A stretch of DNA of 64,000 nucleotides. Source: Hemicentrotus pulcherrimus (taxonomy: Eukaryota; Echinodermata; Echinoidea; Camarodonta; Strongylocentrotidae). The notes under the pieces are model-generated. The model ran no database searches and was not told the origin of the DNA. It was given only the letters and a program-made list of their open reading frames with translations. This document shows, in pieces, positions 1 to 15,593 of this stretch (its first letter is position 1; each line of letters starts with the position of its first letter). The position numbers and the translations under genes were made by a program. The stretch is from the NCBI GenBank assembly GCA_003118195.1, contig BEXV01000001.1, positions 671,040 to 735,039 of the forward strand, in the 5' to 3' direction.

Positions 1-3000
1 TTTCAGTATACTTCTCATGATTCATTCTCAGCTATAATATTGAGAAGAAGTTTTAGAAATCTTCATCAATAAGGATTCGTCTATCAATACTTGTCCAGTT
101 TCCTCGGAAAACTCTAGTGATACGGTCCGCCGATTTGCTGATTCACTGCCCTAAATTTGGTTCATTTCTATAAGGTCATTCTACTTCTTATAAGTATCAA
201 CTAATGCTTCCTCCAGGCTTTTTGTGTTGTATTTATGGCGGTTTGTCTCTGTTCTCTTGCGGTGTCCCCAAGCAATGTCAAAATGAGTAATAAATTCATG
301 ATATAAAACAAGTATCCACGTGGTACATTCATTCATTGTGGTTCAGTGCCATCAATATTATCCTTTTTAGTACAATTTTTCACTTTCAATGCAAATGTGA
401 ACCATGGCTATAGATACTTAAAGTTTTTTTCAAAGGAATGAAATTGGGTTTGGATCGTTTATTAACAATAACCAAATAGATCGTCAAAGGGAGTTCTTCA
501 CACCCTAGTTAATTCCCAAAGATCATCATGTTTATTCATTTTGAATTCTATATTAAACACACGTATATGAATTATTTACAAATGACTTGATTCCGGAACC
601 TTCGTATTTCATTCACACAAAAAAGTGGGGAACCTTCTCAAGTTATCTAGGGATCACAATGCATTGCAGACTATCATTTACCTCGAATTAAATCTTTCAG
701 ACCTAATAAGGATTGATTATTATGCCAATGTGCGTTGTCTCAATGAAGTAATGCAAGTTGTCGGATCACTTTGTTGAATAACGAGTAATGATAAGTGGCA
801 TATAGAAAATGAAAATGAAATGGAATGGAAAGAGATATAGAAAGAAAGGGGATGGGGAAGTTGCAAATATTTACAGTTTTAGCTGTTTATAAAACAAAAC
901 GTATACTCGGGCCTGGTCAATAATAATATCATATCTCAGTTTCCAATAAAAGAAATTTTCTTCCTTAATTGCATTTTTACGAGCTCCTGAGAGCAATCTT
1001 GACCTAATTTAACAGGATATAAAAATGAATCACGTGTTTGATTTCTCGGACGCTCCTGATGAAATCTTCGAGATAGTACACGCCCCTTTCCCTCTTAGCC
1101 ATTTCATATCTAAATAAATCGAAGGCGAGTGGACAGGAAACACCTTTTGTTTGTTATCCTTTGGCAAGTTAAGTTCTTCTGTTTTCAATCAAACAAAAGT
1201 ACAGATGTAGGTTACCTCCAAATTTGGAAAGTAATTAATTTGTAACGTGTGGTGGGTGACTTTGCTTGATTGTTATGCAGATGTATTTAGAGAACATGTT
1301 TATCTCGTTGGGGTGGGTATTGCATGTATCCTCGTGAGAGCAATATAAATATGATCTAGGCCAGGCGTGAATACTCTAAATTCATCTCCAGCATTTCTTC
1401 ATTTCATATTGTTTCTTGTATGCGTGCTTCATTCTGTTGTAATAAATTCAATTCAATTCAACCATTCTAAGAGGACGAGGATGACATACACATAAACGTT
1501 TAATGATTCATGGGGGAATGTAGAGTACAAAGAAGGGCCAACACAAATATAGTCATTATTGTTGTCCGCAGTTTTACATATTGAATTTTGTAACCCCTTA
1601 TCTCGAAGTTTAAAAACACTTTAAAAAGGACTTTGAATGATTTTTTATATATTCTTACATGTTAGTGAAAAAAAAGGAAGAAAGAAAACACGACACAAGA
1701 TATTATTGGCTTCTCGTCAGGTTGCTATGGTTACGTTTTCAATTTTAGTCCATTAACAATGTATACAGAGGGACAGTATCAAAGCAAAATCACATGTTGA
1801 ATCGTTTGATATGTGTGTTCTCAATCTAGTTGAAGGCTGAATGGTTTCATTGCATGACAGATTGATTCAGGCAACATAGTGTGGTGAAATATTATATGTA
1901 ACATCAATTCTATCCCCAATGCTGCATCCACTTCTCAAGTATTTTCTTGAAAATGTTGGTTGCGAAGTTAAGCAAGTATGTCTTAGTTTCAGAAGTTAAT
2001 TTTACGAATTTTGCATGCTTGATGGAACTGATTAGCGAAAATTGGAACACGTTACACCCTTTGTCGTTCCGCTGGGACGTCAGGTTCAAACCCGTCCCCT
2101 GACCTCTAGAGCTCAGCTCCCTAGCATAACCCTCTTATTTTTGCTTTGTCATATTTATGTCCTCTCCTAAAACAAATATTCGTAAAGCTAGGTCCCCGTT
2201 CCATGTGAGTTACATGCTTGTGATTAGGGTGGGTAATAAGAAGCAGCACTATATACTAACGGGTTATTTCTGTGAGTACTTAGACTCCAAACACTCAAAT
2301 TGAGACCATCTTCTTGATGCGGATACGGAGGGTGAAGATAGTGGGGAGAGTGGGAGAGAAAGCTGATGTTGATTAAGCTATGCGAGTTGGTGGGTGGAAA
2401 TAGGGGATGACGAATTATTACATTTTGAAACGATTTCTGTTTTAGCATTATTACACACAATGGGTTTTGAATGACGTCCTAATGATTAGGAAACGGAAGC
2501 AATCGAACCTGGCATTGTTTTGAAAAGTTGTTGAGAATGCCTGCGTACTGAGAGACAAGACAAATAGTAAATAGACTGGATAAAGAAAAAAAAACAGAGA
2601 GAGAGAGAGGGGCATGGGAGTACAATGCCCTATGTAGTTGTATCTTCTGTTAATGACTATAGTGACCCCATCAAATTGTAAACAATTTTCCGTTGGCAAA
2701 ATTTGAATTCTCAACCGTTATCTGCAGAATTAAAATATTTTAAAAACTGTATTATTTTTATTTTGCTCGTTGATAATGTGTCGGCAACATACGTACTCAT
2801 CGCCCCCGCCCTTTTTTTAAATTTCCTATCAATTTACCTACATGTTAGTTATTGATTTTGTCCTTAGACATGAAACGTCATTCATTGCTTTGAAAACATA
2901 TCATCCGGCACTTTTGCCGACGATGATGTTATATTACATCGCACTACTTTTATTAAAACTTAAAGTAGGAAAACATAATATGTTTTGTAAATTGTGTCAT

Positions 3001-3917
3001 AGATACGTTAAACATGAAATATTTCATTGGCAAGTACACCCTATCGTTGTCTACTTGTATGCCTATTAATAAGGCAAATGTTAACATGGTGTTTTGAATC
3101 GAACAAAGGCGATTTCAGAGCACGTGACACCTTTCCCTATACACGTCATAGCGAACCGTAAGTAGTCTATATTTTGCATCATCATTGCCCCATACTGGGG
3201 CATTCCACGCCAAGGCATGATTTTTTTTCCTTTCACACAAAGTTAGTGATTCAATAATCGCCCGGAAAATGAGTGAAGGGGGTTGTACATTAAGGACGGT
3301 GCTCCCAGTGGACCAATGATGACTGTATATGTTAAGAGGGTCCATGGCCAAAAACTTTCAGTTGGAAAAAAATCTTCTCTTGACTTGCTTCCTGTCCACG
3401 CCGGTTCCAATTCCCGTAAACCCGGTTTCACTTGACACAGTTGCTGTTCTATTCGCTTACACTTGTGATTTTTTAAATATTCTAGTAGCCCTTTTATCTG
3501 CTTAATCCCTTGCATAACTTATTTTTCAGTTATTTAATTTGTTTCAAAATGTCATTAAATTTGTTTATATTTTTACCGTTTTCGTTTACTCTGTTAATCC
3601 TATAAAGGAAACGATTGGGAAGCGTACACTTGGAAAAAAAAACAATAACGAAGACTAATTGTCGACAATTATAAATCCGTAAGCGTGGATACATTATACA
3701 TTTAAATGTAAAAACTATATTCAGATATTACGCTTGATAAATTTCTTCATTTGTTTATATCTATCTTTTTTTCTATAAAGATATTAGGGAAAATGAATGT
3801 TTTTAAACGGTAACATACTTACGCAAGATGAAGAGAAACTTAACTATTTTGATACCAGCAATATGTAATTTACACATGATAGCTTCTTTCTGTTCTAACT
3901 TGAGGACATAATTTTTA
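1..3917. other. Intergenic, nothing recognised
   Basis: AT-rich DNA with short unsupported frames only. A box-B-like GGTTCAAACCC near 2090 may be an eroded tRNA/SINE relic, but no surrounding SINE body is seen. Confidence 0.5.
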
Positions 3918-4145
3918 CCGTGTGGAGATGTCGAAGTAGGGTGCTTCCTGACTCCCAATTCAAGGGTTGAGGGTTCAAATACCAGCCCGGCACTAAGTTC
4001 CTTATGATGACGTTCATCCACATTTGCCACTCTCCACCCAGGTGCAAATGGATACTTAGCAATAGTTGGGGATAATTATGATGATTGCAGGGCCTGCAGG
4101 AAGAACAACACTATTATTATTATTATGATTATCATTATTATTACT
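3918..4145 (+). mobile_element. tRNA-derived SINE, copy A
   Basis: A box-B-like GGTTCAAATAC (3972-3982) is followed by CCCGGCACTAAG, then CCACTCTCCACCCAGGTG, and ends in an (ATT)n tail. It shares head and body with copies B and C. The middle part is partly deleted or diverged. Confidence 0.65.
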
Positions 4146-7100
4146 GTAATTACCTGTCAAATTAGTCATTACTATAAGGCTATCTGTTGAAGTAAAAATG
4201 AATCATTCTATCGAAATTTGACTTTTAGAAGGACGGAAAGATGTGGTTGAATTTATACTTTCGTTTGTTTTCTGTACCTTTGGATTATGTGATAAACAGG
4301 ATAAAGAAATCAATATATGTCAGGTGAAGCGATTAATATATTTTGAGCGTTTCCACAGATTCCGTTTAGAAAGCGAAGTGAACGGTAAGAAAATATTGAA
4401 AAGCAGATACAGACTAAAGGAACTGGGAGGATTATATCTGACATTTGTACCACTTATTATTTTGACGATTAATTAATTCTGGCATGTGGTAAAATATCTT
4501 GGTTTCAAAATATAAAAGCTTTCAAAAGTTATATGCGTTTGATCTTTACACTGTTTTTTTTATTTATTTTTTATCATAGCCGGAGTAGTAAGATGTTATC
4601 TAGTTTCTTCTGTTTTATGATTTGAATCTCTACAATGGTTGATAATAACTGTTTATTTTAGTTTAAAATTGCGTATTAAACATGCAAACATGAAGAGTAT
4701 CCCATTGTGAATTGCAGTATAATTATAGGGTTATGAAATGTTCAGTACTCCAAATGTTTTATAAAATAATATGCACGCTTATTTGTATTGGTCAAAGAAA
4801 TGTATTTCAGTGTATCCTATTGAGGTCCGTAAATCATTTTCTAGGAAGTTTGTGCTCAGGGAAACCCAAATGTGTCATTGAAAAATTTACAGAGACCACT
4901 TAGATGACCATCATAAGAACACTACGATAAATGCGGTTAACATAAGTGGCTAAAATATAAATCTAAGGAATTATGTCTAAAACAATGACCAAGCACGCCA
5001 TCTTCTTTAAATCATATCGCGTAAACTGGACAAAAAGGTGGCAATACTATTTATTGGCAAAACTTTGGCAGAAGTCTGAAATTGACTGTCTTCACTGACG
5101 AGGCGACACATAATGAAAACAATTAGGATGGGTGCGTCGCTTTCATAAAATGATTGAGGAAACACGTTTGATGAAGACTCCAATCTTGTATCTTTGAGGG
5201 AAGACGCGGTCTATAGGAAGATGTTCATAAGAATTTTCCCCGAAAAATGAGTGAAGATAATTAATGAATTAGACACAAACGGAAGAAGGGAGATACAGCC
5301 GTGCCCTTGAGGTTTTTGGTGTCTGATCATCAAAAGTGGGGGATAACCATTTATCAGTATCATGTGTGAACATCATGAACATAGTTAAGAAAAATTATCA
5401 TGGATGTAGTTATCAATATTAAAAAAAAGTTGGGAGAAATGTGAATTTACACGGGTTTACGAATATTATGATTATAGTCATGAATATAGTCAATGTATAG
5501 TTATGGAAATTCTATCTATAATCTTTTTCCTTTAGAATGGTATAGTTTCTATCTTGATTGCACGGATAGTCTGGATTACTTTAAATTCTGTTCTAAAATG
5601 TATAAAAAGCTTTTCCATAATTGTATATGTACAAAACTTTAGCGTATCTTATTGAGCTTCTTGCATTATTTGGTCATTAGAGGGTAAATTATCACCTTTA
5701 AAAGAATAGAGTTCTCATATTCATGGTATGTTTGCACCAAATTTATAATATTTTCATTGAGCCATTTGCAGTAAGAATACTGTCTTCATGTATCGTATTA
5801 TCACAAATTACTTCAGCCTGGATTATCCTATATAATTTATTCTACTTATTAAGTAACCATAGATATCTATAAGGTCAAAGTCGGACAGGATTCGGAAGGC
5901 CGTCAAAAAATTCGATTCCGCTAATCATGTTATCAGAGTTCTTGAAGAATTAACAAGAGCAAAAGTGATAGAATGAGACGGTTTGCTTTAGAGAATCTCT
6001 CAACTTTATTAATGACTTCCTTCGCACGTGCACAGATTTGGGAGATTACTAGCAGTAAGATTGATGAGTAAACCAATTAATTTAGTGGATTGCTGGCTAA
6101 TACTTATAAAATATATAAATTAGAGCGATAGCGCGACACCCGTTCCGGTATGCGCTAACCCATAAACCGACAATCTTGATGAAATGAGATAATAAAATAA
6201 CCCTTGCTTGGATAAAAGAGAGAGGGTGGTATAAATATTGATATTTATTGTATTTACTTTTTACATATTCATCAAATGAGAGCTACTGATTTAGAAGAAG
6301 AAACAAAACAAAAACAAAAAAATGATGAGCTTTTGGGATTGATTATTCATTTTTTTCGGATGTATTTTTTGGCTTACGTATTTTGTTCATTCATTTATTC
6401 ATCTATTTATTTATTAATTCATCCATTTATTTATTTCACTTTGCTTAATCATTTCATTTACCCTTTTATCCATTTCACATGGCTCGTTTTTTTTTTTAAG
6501 TTGGTAAAGTGAGCACTTTACATTCGATAAAACACCGTGATCATACTCAATTCACACAAGACAACCAGCCATAGGCCTACCTTACCCTATTTTTTTCATG
6601 CGTTGTTGTAAGTGGATAATGACGAAACTATTATTCCCCATTAAAATAATTATCAAATATGTCAGCGGCAGTAGACCGTTCGATGATATCTCCTCATCAG
6701 TCTTCACAGACACGTCCAAACATCTTTCTTCAATCAGAGACTCAATCAGGCGATGAATTCTTCCCCGAACACCGTCTTTACTACCGTCAATTTTTGGCGC
6801 TCGTTTTTCCGCCAAAATCCTATTCATTCCAGATTTGAATCATCGGTGCGCGAAGAATGCCCTTGATGCGTAAACACCTGCATCTATCAGTCATCTCCAC
6901 TGCTTGGTCCCCCTTTCCCATTCCTAACATTACCTAATGTAATCATCTTTTGCCTAATCACCAAGAATCCATCTCAATCTGTTATTGAACTTATTTTTCT
7001 CCTTTCTATTTTGATGCCATTTTGGATAACTTTCTCTTGCCTTCTCCTTTAACCACCCCTGTATGAACGCACGTATATATCTTTTGTTGTTATCGTAATT

Positions 7101-7896
7101 GTGGTGATAAACTAGAATCACCCCTCTCTTTTTATGTAATTATGTTGCACTTCTTAACCTACTTGTATTGACGGTAATGATCATATATTTTGTCAAATGT
7201 TGGGTAAGATGGGATTCATTGATTGAAGAAACTTGTTGACATTACATTGTCTAATTTGGACACAAAAACTTGCTCAAAGTTATTGCGCACCTAAATTGTC
7301 CTCAAAGTCGGCAATTTTTGTTAAAACCCTTTGTATTTAAAGTACTGCACTATAATATTGATACTTAACTTTGCCGGCTGTTTTTCAGATTATATTGATA
7401 TAAAAGTAGGCTACATGACATCACAGCTAGGCGCCATTTTGAGTTGTATCAATCAGTTCTTCTTGCCACGAGCGAGGATAAACCTTGTGCCTTCCATGTC
7501 ATCCAATTTCCCCAACCTGATGGCATATTACTTGACAAACTTTCCCTAAACGTCCAAGCAGTCGTCAGTCCCTGTATCCCTTACAGACAGCCGGTACTGA
7601 CTCGAGGGACGTAGAAAGATAATTCGACAATAATAGAAGACAAGTCAAGAAATCGACATGAAGGAGTCAATAAACTCACTATACTGTCAAGCTCATTATA
7701 AATATGGCGTCTTTAACTTCCTTAGCCGGGAGCGAATGAGTAAATGACCGGTCACGTGATAAGCTTAACATCAACCAATCAGCTTGTAGAGCACTGCCTG
7801 GATGTACCGACGATATGTATAGGTAGGGTGGTGATATTTTGCTTCTACTTCGTAGTGAGAAGCAAGTACCTCCCTTTCCCCTCATTCTTGAAAAAA

Positions 7897-8030
7897 GTTT
7901 TCTTCTTCATCATCATCTCCTCCTTCTTCTTTATCATCTTAAACCTTTTCCCCCTGTTCTACCTCTTCTTCGTCTCCTCTTCCTTTTTCTTCGTCTTCTT
8001 CTTCTTTTTCTTCTTCTTCGTGTATTCTCG
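7897..8030. repeat. TTC-rich polypyrimidine tract
   Basis: Imperfect CTT/TTC repeats over about 130 bp. Phe/Leu-rich open frames here are a by-product. Confidence 0.9.
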
Positions 8031-11000
8031 TATTTCTTTGTATCGTACGTGAACAAGCAGACTCGCATAATTAGAATTTAAAGGCAGCATTACAAGGGCC
8101 GATGAGGGTGAGTAGAGGCATTGGACTCACCATCATCAGAAGCACACCATCTACACGTATACATATCGAGCGTTTTATTCTGATCGACTGAGGCCTTCTA
8201 CTACTATCATTATCACTTTGCATTTAAAATCATGTGTTCGATCTTTTTCAACGCTGTAATTCCGCTGCCATTTTTAATATTAATTTAGCACTTCATTTTA
8301 AATGTTCACATACGATAAAAGCTATACTAGTGTACTGTATATCTTAAAGGGGACGTGGATAAGACGAAGTGAACGTTATAAAAAAAAAGGGAGAACATTG
8401 CGCTTCATACTCCGAAAGCAAACGCAGAAAGGGGAAGATAATATGCGACAGCGGTAAGTCAGATGATATTGGGGGGAAAAAGCATTATATAGATTCATCT
8501 TTTTATTGTTGTTTAGTGGAAATTTGTTTTAGTGATCCCAGTTTTTTCCCGGAAAAGAAATGAAAAGTCCAGCAGAGAAAAAGAAATGTAGACCCCTTTT
8601 TCCATTTCCCGAAAGTGAAAGTAAAGGGTACTGCAATAACCATGCCAGATGAAGTGCTTATTAGCACGCAAACTTTCATCACAGTTCAGCCTTACATTAT
8701 GTGTATATATAATACACTATAATTTTTATAATACGGATTATCATTATAATTATGCACTTTTGTTCAAGTTATAAAGAATTAAAGCAGGTTTGAATAAAAC
8801 AATTGTCATTAATTGACAAAAGCTTATAGCCGAAAATTAATATATCATCTTTCTCTGAAGGTTGATCTCGTTGTTTATTGCTCTCGTTGTAGATTTCCAT
8901 CGACCTTCGCAGGAATCTCTTGATAGGCTATATAAATCACATCATTAGCCCATTAGGATTGTGTATAATCCATTGGTTATTGATTGTAAATCAATTCACT
9001 AGCGAACATTAATTTAGAAAAAAGGGACTAGATACTAAATATCAAATCAGTTGAACGTGTTTCTATATTTTTTTTAATGAATCATATTAATGTCAGTAAG
9101 TTTGATAAATGAAGGTTTGCAAATCTCTGAAAGGGATTCACCTATTCATCTCTCCAGCACAATGAAAACGCAAATAAATCGAAGTTAATATGATGTAAAT
9201 GTAGCAATTAAGTAAAACAGGACAATATGATCATTGTAACTACAAGTTGTCATTGCTTCACTGATCATGTGACGCTACGGATTTCTCCTGATGTCATCTT
9301 ATGTAATTAATATTTTAAGGAAAAACTAAATTGATATATAAAACTTTTGCATCAGCAACCCGGTATATTACAGGGATGCATTGTCCTGTTTCATAACGGT
9401 GGTATACAAAACGGCATACAACCCCCACTTTACTCAAGTGCATGGATGTGTGTGTTAAGTGTTTCGCCGTGATCAAAAGCGTTCGGAGGAGCCGACTCAT
9501 TAGACTCCGGGAATGACAGAGGAGTTCCCCGTTTCGTGTCCCACCATGCATCAATCCTCTCAGAGGTATAACCTCGTCAATAACTCAATTTTTAGCATGT
9601 TCATCACGGGGTATAGTTGGGAAGCGAGAGTATATCGAAGTATAAAAGAGCTGGCCATGTCCCTTCCTCTAGACATTACTAAAAGTTATCCGAGGTATTG
9701 TGGTCTGTTTCTCTAGTAATGGCTTCAAATTACTGGAATAAGAAATGCTCCTTCATATTCCGATTCTCTGGAAAGAATTATTATGTAAGTTTCCTTTTGT
9801 CATTATACCTTTTTAATTAGTCTTGAATTTGAATCAGCCATTTAGCAGTTTATCAATTACATATTAACGTACAATTTTGGAATTGTTTAGACCACTCCTT
9901 ACTGCATGAAAATTATTTGTTTGGCATAATTCATATTGTCTTGTTTTTCTTTATCGTCCCATTTTTTCACAGAATAACTGGACTTCATTTGAAATAAGAA
10001 ATAGTTACAACATACTAAAGTTTTGATTGAAAAAAAGAACCCTCGTAATCATATAGTTCATTTAGAGCAGCAACTATTCCAGAATAAAATGTTATAAACT
10101 AGAATTAACAAAAACCGTCAAGCCTAGACGTGTGGAGTTAAGCAGATTGACAAATATTTTAAAATGGTTATACGGTATAATTATTGACCGCATTTAAGTC
10201 TTTAACATAAATAAATTATGATATTTTGGGGAACAATCCAATGGAACAAATTATTGTTACATGGAGACACCTTCTTGTCGCCTGTCTCTCCCTCCGCGGG
10301 GCTCGTCCGCCTGGGACTGGTCCAGACACGCGCTTAAAATAGGCAGGTGTATAAGTTCTTTTCCGCTGGTCTAATTAACCGCTTAGTATAAAGCACATGG
10401 TAAGAACTTGACGTGTTGAGACGATTAAAGATGGCAGACTGTCATACATTTTATGTTGACACATAGAAACATAGCTTTTGCCTTTTTTAATTCATGAAAT
10501 AACTGTATTTTAAAAAAGGAAATACAGCTTTACGGAAGCAAAGTTAATTGTGATGATTATGCTTTGGTCAGTTTAAATATCTTAACTCCCCTGTTGATTG
10601 ACATTTTATGTATGATATTAACAATGTGTCATTATTATTTTTGTTGTTATGACTGTTATCATCACCATTATTTTTTATCATTATTAGCATTATTAATTTT
10701 GTTATTATAATTATTATTATTTCTGTATCATCAATATCATCGTCATCATGCGTGTATGTGTTTTGATGGACAGCATAATTACATCTTATTGATTGAAGAA
10801 AACAAAATTGATTAAAACTTCCAAAGAAGCGTGATCATTTCGTAGCAATATGAAAGAAATATATTAAATCAAATCAAATCAATAGTGTGTCAGCAATATA
10901 AAACATAGACAAAATGATGTTCATAATGCAACGACTTATGACTTATCATGACTTTAAAAGGCTTCCCAACAGTAATCGTCTTTCAATAAGTAAATTAAGG

Positions 11001-13462
11001 AGTGTAAGTCGAACTCACTTACTTAAAAGCAGAATTTTAAAAATAAAAACTGTTATAATTGTCTTCATAAACACTCGCAAGATGTACTCAAACATAGTAC
11101 TTTTTCATTTGAAAAACAGAACAAAGAAAATTTCTCAATGACGAAAGCTAATTGAAGTATAATTTCATTTCAAAAGTAGTCCTACAAACCAATAAAACCT
11201 TTTCATGTTAATAATATATAAAATTAAGGGTCCCATTTTCTTTTACAATCGGTATAAAGTTCTTTAAATTGATGTGTACACTTCTGTAGTTGTAAAATTG
11301 TAAATGTAAGCTTGATCTCCCCTTTTTGCAATATTGCCATAAACAACAAAGAAAAGTCATTCGATTAAATGGGTCTATCAGTCATCACGACTACGTAGTC
11401 GTCGATCAATATATAGGCCACAGTAAAACCTATAAGCACTGTCAACTTGACCTATTCCTCTTCGAGCACAAAAAGTTAACTACACTTTTTGAATGGTCAC
11501 ATTATCATATTGTAAATACCCGGCAAAGCGACTGAGCCACAACGCCAGGAGATTTCTCTTGCATTATCTCCCCGGAGCGCTTGCCGCACCACTCACTACT
11601 GATTTCCGTTTCGGCTGAAACTTCACGGCAGATTTTTCCCCCTCACGTTATTTCAGCCTTCCTTTTTTCACCATCATGCTAAGTTTCGCTCCCTGGGCCC
11701 TATAGCTCTCTGCCCCTGTGCGCGTTTAGTCAGACCTGATGATGTACTTGCTTGCTCTCATTCATCGGCGAGAGTCGGATCACAAGTTGGTTTCAAGGAA
11801 GGGCCTATAAATTGATTAAGACTTTTGTAGCAAACAATGTTCCCCACAAACATGCACATAGTTACTCAAGTTCATAGAACGTCAATAGCAAAAGCTAGCT
11901 TTATATTTGTTAAAACATGTATATTTAGCCCCCAAAAAATTCAAGCAGTGAAAGTTGAGATTGCCATCAATGGAGTTTCTTTAATTGCTGTTCGAATTTA
12001 AAAATGAATAGGCCTAATGCGTTATTCTATGTATGAATTGTTGTTTCATACTTTTTCAGAAAATTTGTTGAAACCACTTGAGGAAATAATAAATTTATCT
12101 CTGAATGTGTGAATTTAGTTGGCATTTTTTTGACAGCCTGTCGGATTGAAATATTACTTTTTCATATCGGTTAAGTAGTTCTAAGAATGAATAATATTGT
12201 GTTATTAAAGTGTTGTACTTGTAGAAAATGTTACTCCACATAGATCAAAGCAGTGATTAGGTGCCATTTGTAAATCCCTAAGCTTACAAATCCCTAACAA
12301 GTCCCAAAGCTGATAAAATACCAATTCATGCTCGCCTCGCAGACAATGTTTCTGCAGTTTAAAGAGACTGTCAAATGTCCCATCTCATTACTAGTAGGAC
12401 AGTCATATAAGTGCTAAGGGTGCTACCGGTCCATCAAAAACGTGTCACTTGTCACAGGTGTGCAAGGACTGGCTTTGAACGCCGTCGCCAATGACTGACA
12501 ACCATTCCCCGACTCCCCGCACCCATTTTCCCCTCAACCATCCCGTCATCATGCTACATGTATCATGGAGCACCTCATATCAACTGACGTATGTATCATG
12601 TACACGTTCAATCTCATGCTACATCAAGTGACATAATTATAACAGGAATTTTAAAAAGTTGAGTCATGTGTTTTTGTTTTTCCCCAAGCGAGTTGCTTAA
12701 AATTAACAGTTGGATATTTACGTGAAAAGGAAACATAGCGCCACCTGAACATGTGGGCATAACGTAACATTACATTACATTCGACACTTTAAATCTGTTG
12801 GAGATTTTCACCTCGCGAGTGCAGAGCCGTTTAAACAAGTTTGTTGTGTGTATTGTACCAAATAGAGAGAAGGTGGGGATAGGGAGAGACACAAGAAAGA
12901 ATGGGTTTGCAATTAAATGAACAACAAAAAATAATATGACACAATGGTGTTATAATGTATGCTATATAGATTGATTTTTTCTTTAAATTAGTAAATAATT
13001 TACACTGACCACTGTAATAATAATCGCAAACGTGTTATATTGTAAGCGGTTTCTGTTGCATGTATGCAAACGTCAGTTGTAGAAAACCAAATCTTGAAAT
13101 GTGTTGGATATGTATATGTTGGTTTAGAAGAGTCTAATAAATGCGAGGAAAGTTTCCGATTGTGAGTAGGCGTCGTTTCCTCAAAATTATTCCTGATCAA
13201 ACTGATGATGTTCAGGATACAAGTCAATTGCTCTTTCATGTTCCCAAATATTAAAGGTAATGAGCTGCTTGAGAGTTCAAAAAGGTGAAATTGCCCCAAG
13301 ATATAAATCAAGAAGTTGGGAAGTTCATAATGAGGTTATTAGAATTGGTAAGAACATCAGAGAAGATACAATAACAAGTACATCTCATGAAAGAAAACGC
13401 TTACTTGATTACTGTAGCAAAAGCAAAATGAGTCGCATAAAATTTCAGAAAAAAATAGGTTA

Positions 13463-13490
13463 TACCAAGAAGTTACTGTAACTTCTTGGT
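13463..13490. repeat. Short perfect hairpin
   Basis: ACCAAGAAGTTA and TAACTTCTTGGT face each other across a few bases. Significance unknown. Confidence 0.7.
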
Positions 13491-15593
13491 TATACGCATA
13501 CGCACACAAAAATAGTATAGGGCCCTAAATCTGCATGAATATAATATATCATCGTAATTGGGGGAATGGAATATAGGAAGCAACTTAGCTTTGTTGGAGC
13601 TCTGCAAGGTTGCAAACATGTCTTCTGTGTGTTAGGAATGGATATGGCGATCGGAAAACTGAATTAAAGATAATACAAGTATCACCTTTGTGAACCAGGT
13701 AGTGTGAGGTTGGTCTCTTCCTGGTTTTACGCCCACCACAGACCAATAACTTAATCAGCGGAAAGTATCATGTTCACTCAAATATTAGTAGAATGCATAA
13801 TTAATGTTAATAATGGGCATTCTTTCGTTGACTCACTTTTGTGATTCACTTTGATTCAACAGAGAAAAAAAGATGACAAATATTAGGCCGTCCTCTTTAA
13901 AAAGATGCAACGTAACTTCGTTCTATATTATGTTTGTTAATTTTATTTACAAAAATATAACAGTGAATATATTATTGTCGAAGAATTTGCCTTCTTGAAA
14001 GGGCAATTATCAGTGAGATCTTAGGCAAACTTTAATAAGTTGTTCAGCGTTGTTGCTTTCAACTTAATATTATTTTTACTTTGGAGGGCATTTTCGATAG
14101 AGATATTCACCTTGCTGGGCACAGCTTTGCAAAAACATTGTCATTTCTCCAAACACTTTCGTCTAAGAGTTAAACTCCTACTACTACATGACTACGTTAT
14201 AATGTGAATACTCCAAGAATGACCAATGATGAATTTCTGTAACATAGCTGTAACAGGGATATGAGAGTTTAAATCCCTGGTTGTAACTTGTAAATGCATG
14301 ATACTGTATAAGGCAAGCAAGAAATGGCTTGCTTTGAAACAAATCGGAATATTGAACCATTATTGGATGCCGCTTGATGAGCTCCCACTTAATCTTTGTA
14401 CAAATCTCCTTCATTCTTTAATAAATGATATACAATTCATAATTTGTATGATGAGACTGCACCTGTAATAGGTAGACAGGGAGACAATTTTATATCACAT
14501 TAACCTATTACCCAAATTTCATTTGTCTGAGCCGGACATAGGTCCATTAACCGCAGTTAACGCGTGCTGTTCGTACCGGACCTGGACCTAATTAATAGGC
14601 CTGGGGTAGCTAAAATGAGACTCGACACTGAGAAGAAAGAGGTGTTTAACATTGGCACTCTGAACTTCTAAATATGACACCCCTTGAAGATTTATGGCAG
14701 GACCATGTCATATTGTGTAAAAACACCCGATGGATCAAAACAAGATGGCTTAAATAACGTAGACACTCTAATGCCTTTCGGTAATTGGAGAGAAGTGCAT
14801 GGAGTTTATGATTACATTCGTACCTAGTTTTCCTCCGAATTGTTTTTCAGATGGCCTAATTATCATGGTATCTATTCTGTATTAGGAAAGACGATATTTG
14901 TTGAGAAAAAGATCTGATGAGTAGACTTAGGGGCGGAGCTAGAGGGAGAGGGATGTGGGGCCGTAAGTGATGAAAACTGGGATATTACCCCTGATGTTTT
15001 AACTCGATCGAAAGAAAAAAGATTTAGGGAGCTATATTCATTGTTTGACAGTAATTTGTAACCATGGACGTTTTTCATTTATAATATTAGAAAAAAATAA
15101 CGTTGGAGGCATTGCTGCAGTAAATAATATATAACATTTTACCTATTGTAGCATCTAAGTCGTTCCCAATTTCCGAGGAATTCGGAAAGCATGTTGATTA
15201 TTGTTTAACACCTCAAGCTCTTTAATAGCTGATATAGGATGAAAAGGCAAAAGTGATGCCCCCCTCGGCATTCCTTGCATTTTCTCCAGGGCAAGAGTGC
15301 CAAATGTATAATCTTGTTCGGGCTTGGGCCCAATAAAGGATATAGCACTAAACCACAAAAGAGAACACCAACATTTGCCATTTGAAAGATACGTGGAGCG
15401 AACTTCGAAGAGAGAACGGGGATACCAAAAGAACACGATTGTTATGCGCTTCTGACAAGAGAAATTCAATGTTCTTTTATTTATAATAATGTTTTTATGC
15501 GCATAATTATGTCACGATGTTCTAGTTTATTAATGGAATGTTGCTTAACGAAAGCTAACTTGAGTCATTCATTAGATGATTGTCTCCTTATTG

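Larger units (their letters stand above)
4146..15593. other. Intergenic, no coding exon supported
   Basis: Long AT-rich stretch with local GC-richer patches near 10270-10330 and 11540-11720, and ATT-type simple repeats near 10630-10740. Open frames are short, unrelated to known families and lack splice or codon support. The patches could be regulatory. Confidence 0.5.

Noticed and set aside
2080..2110. Box-B-like GGTTCAAACCC, possible tRNA or SINE
   Set aside because: No cloverleaf, no box A and no SINE body follow.
7744..8081. Phe/Leu-rich membrane-like frames
   Set aside because: Encoded by a TTC/CTT polypyrimidine tract.
15155..15469. 104-codon minus-strand frame with some protein-like composition
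   Set aside because: No recognisable domain, no supporting splice sites or neighbours. Left unassigned; a database search would be needed to revive it.
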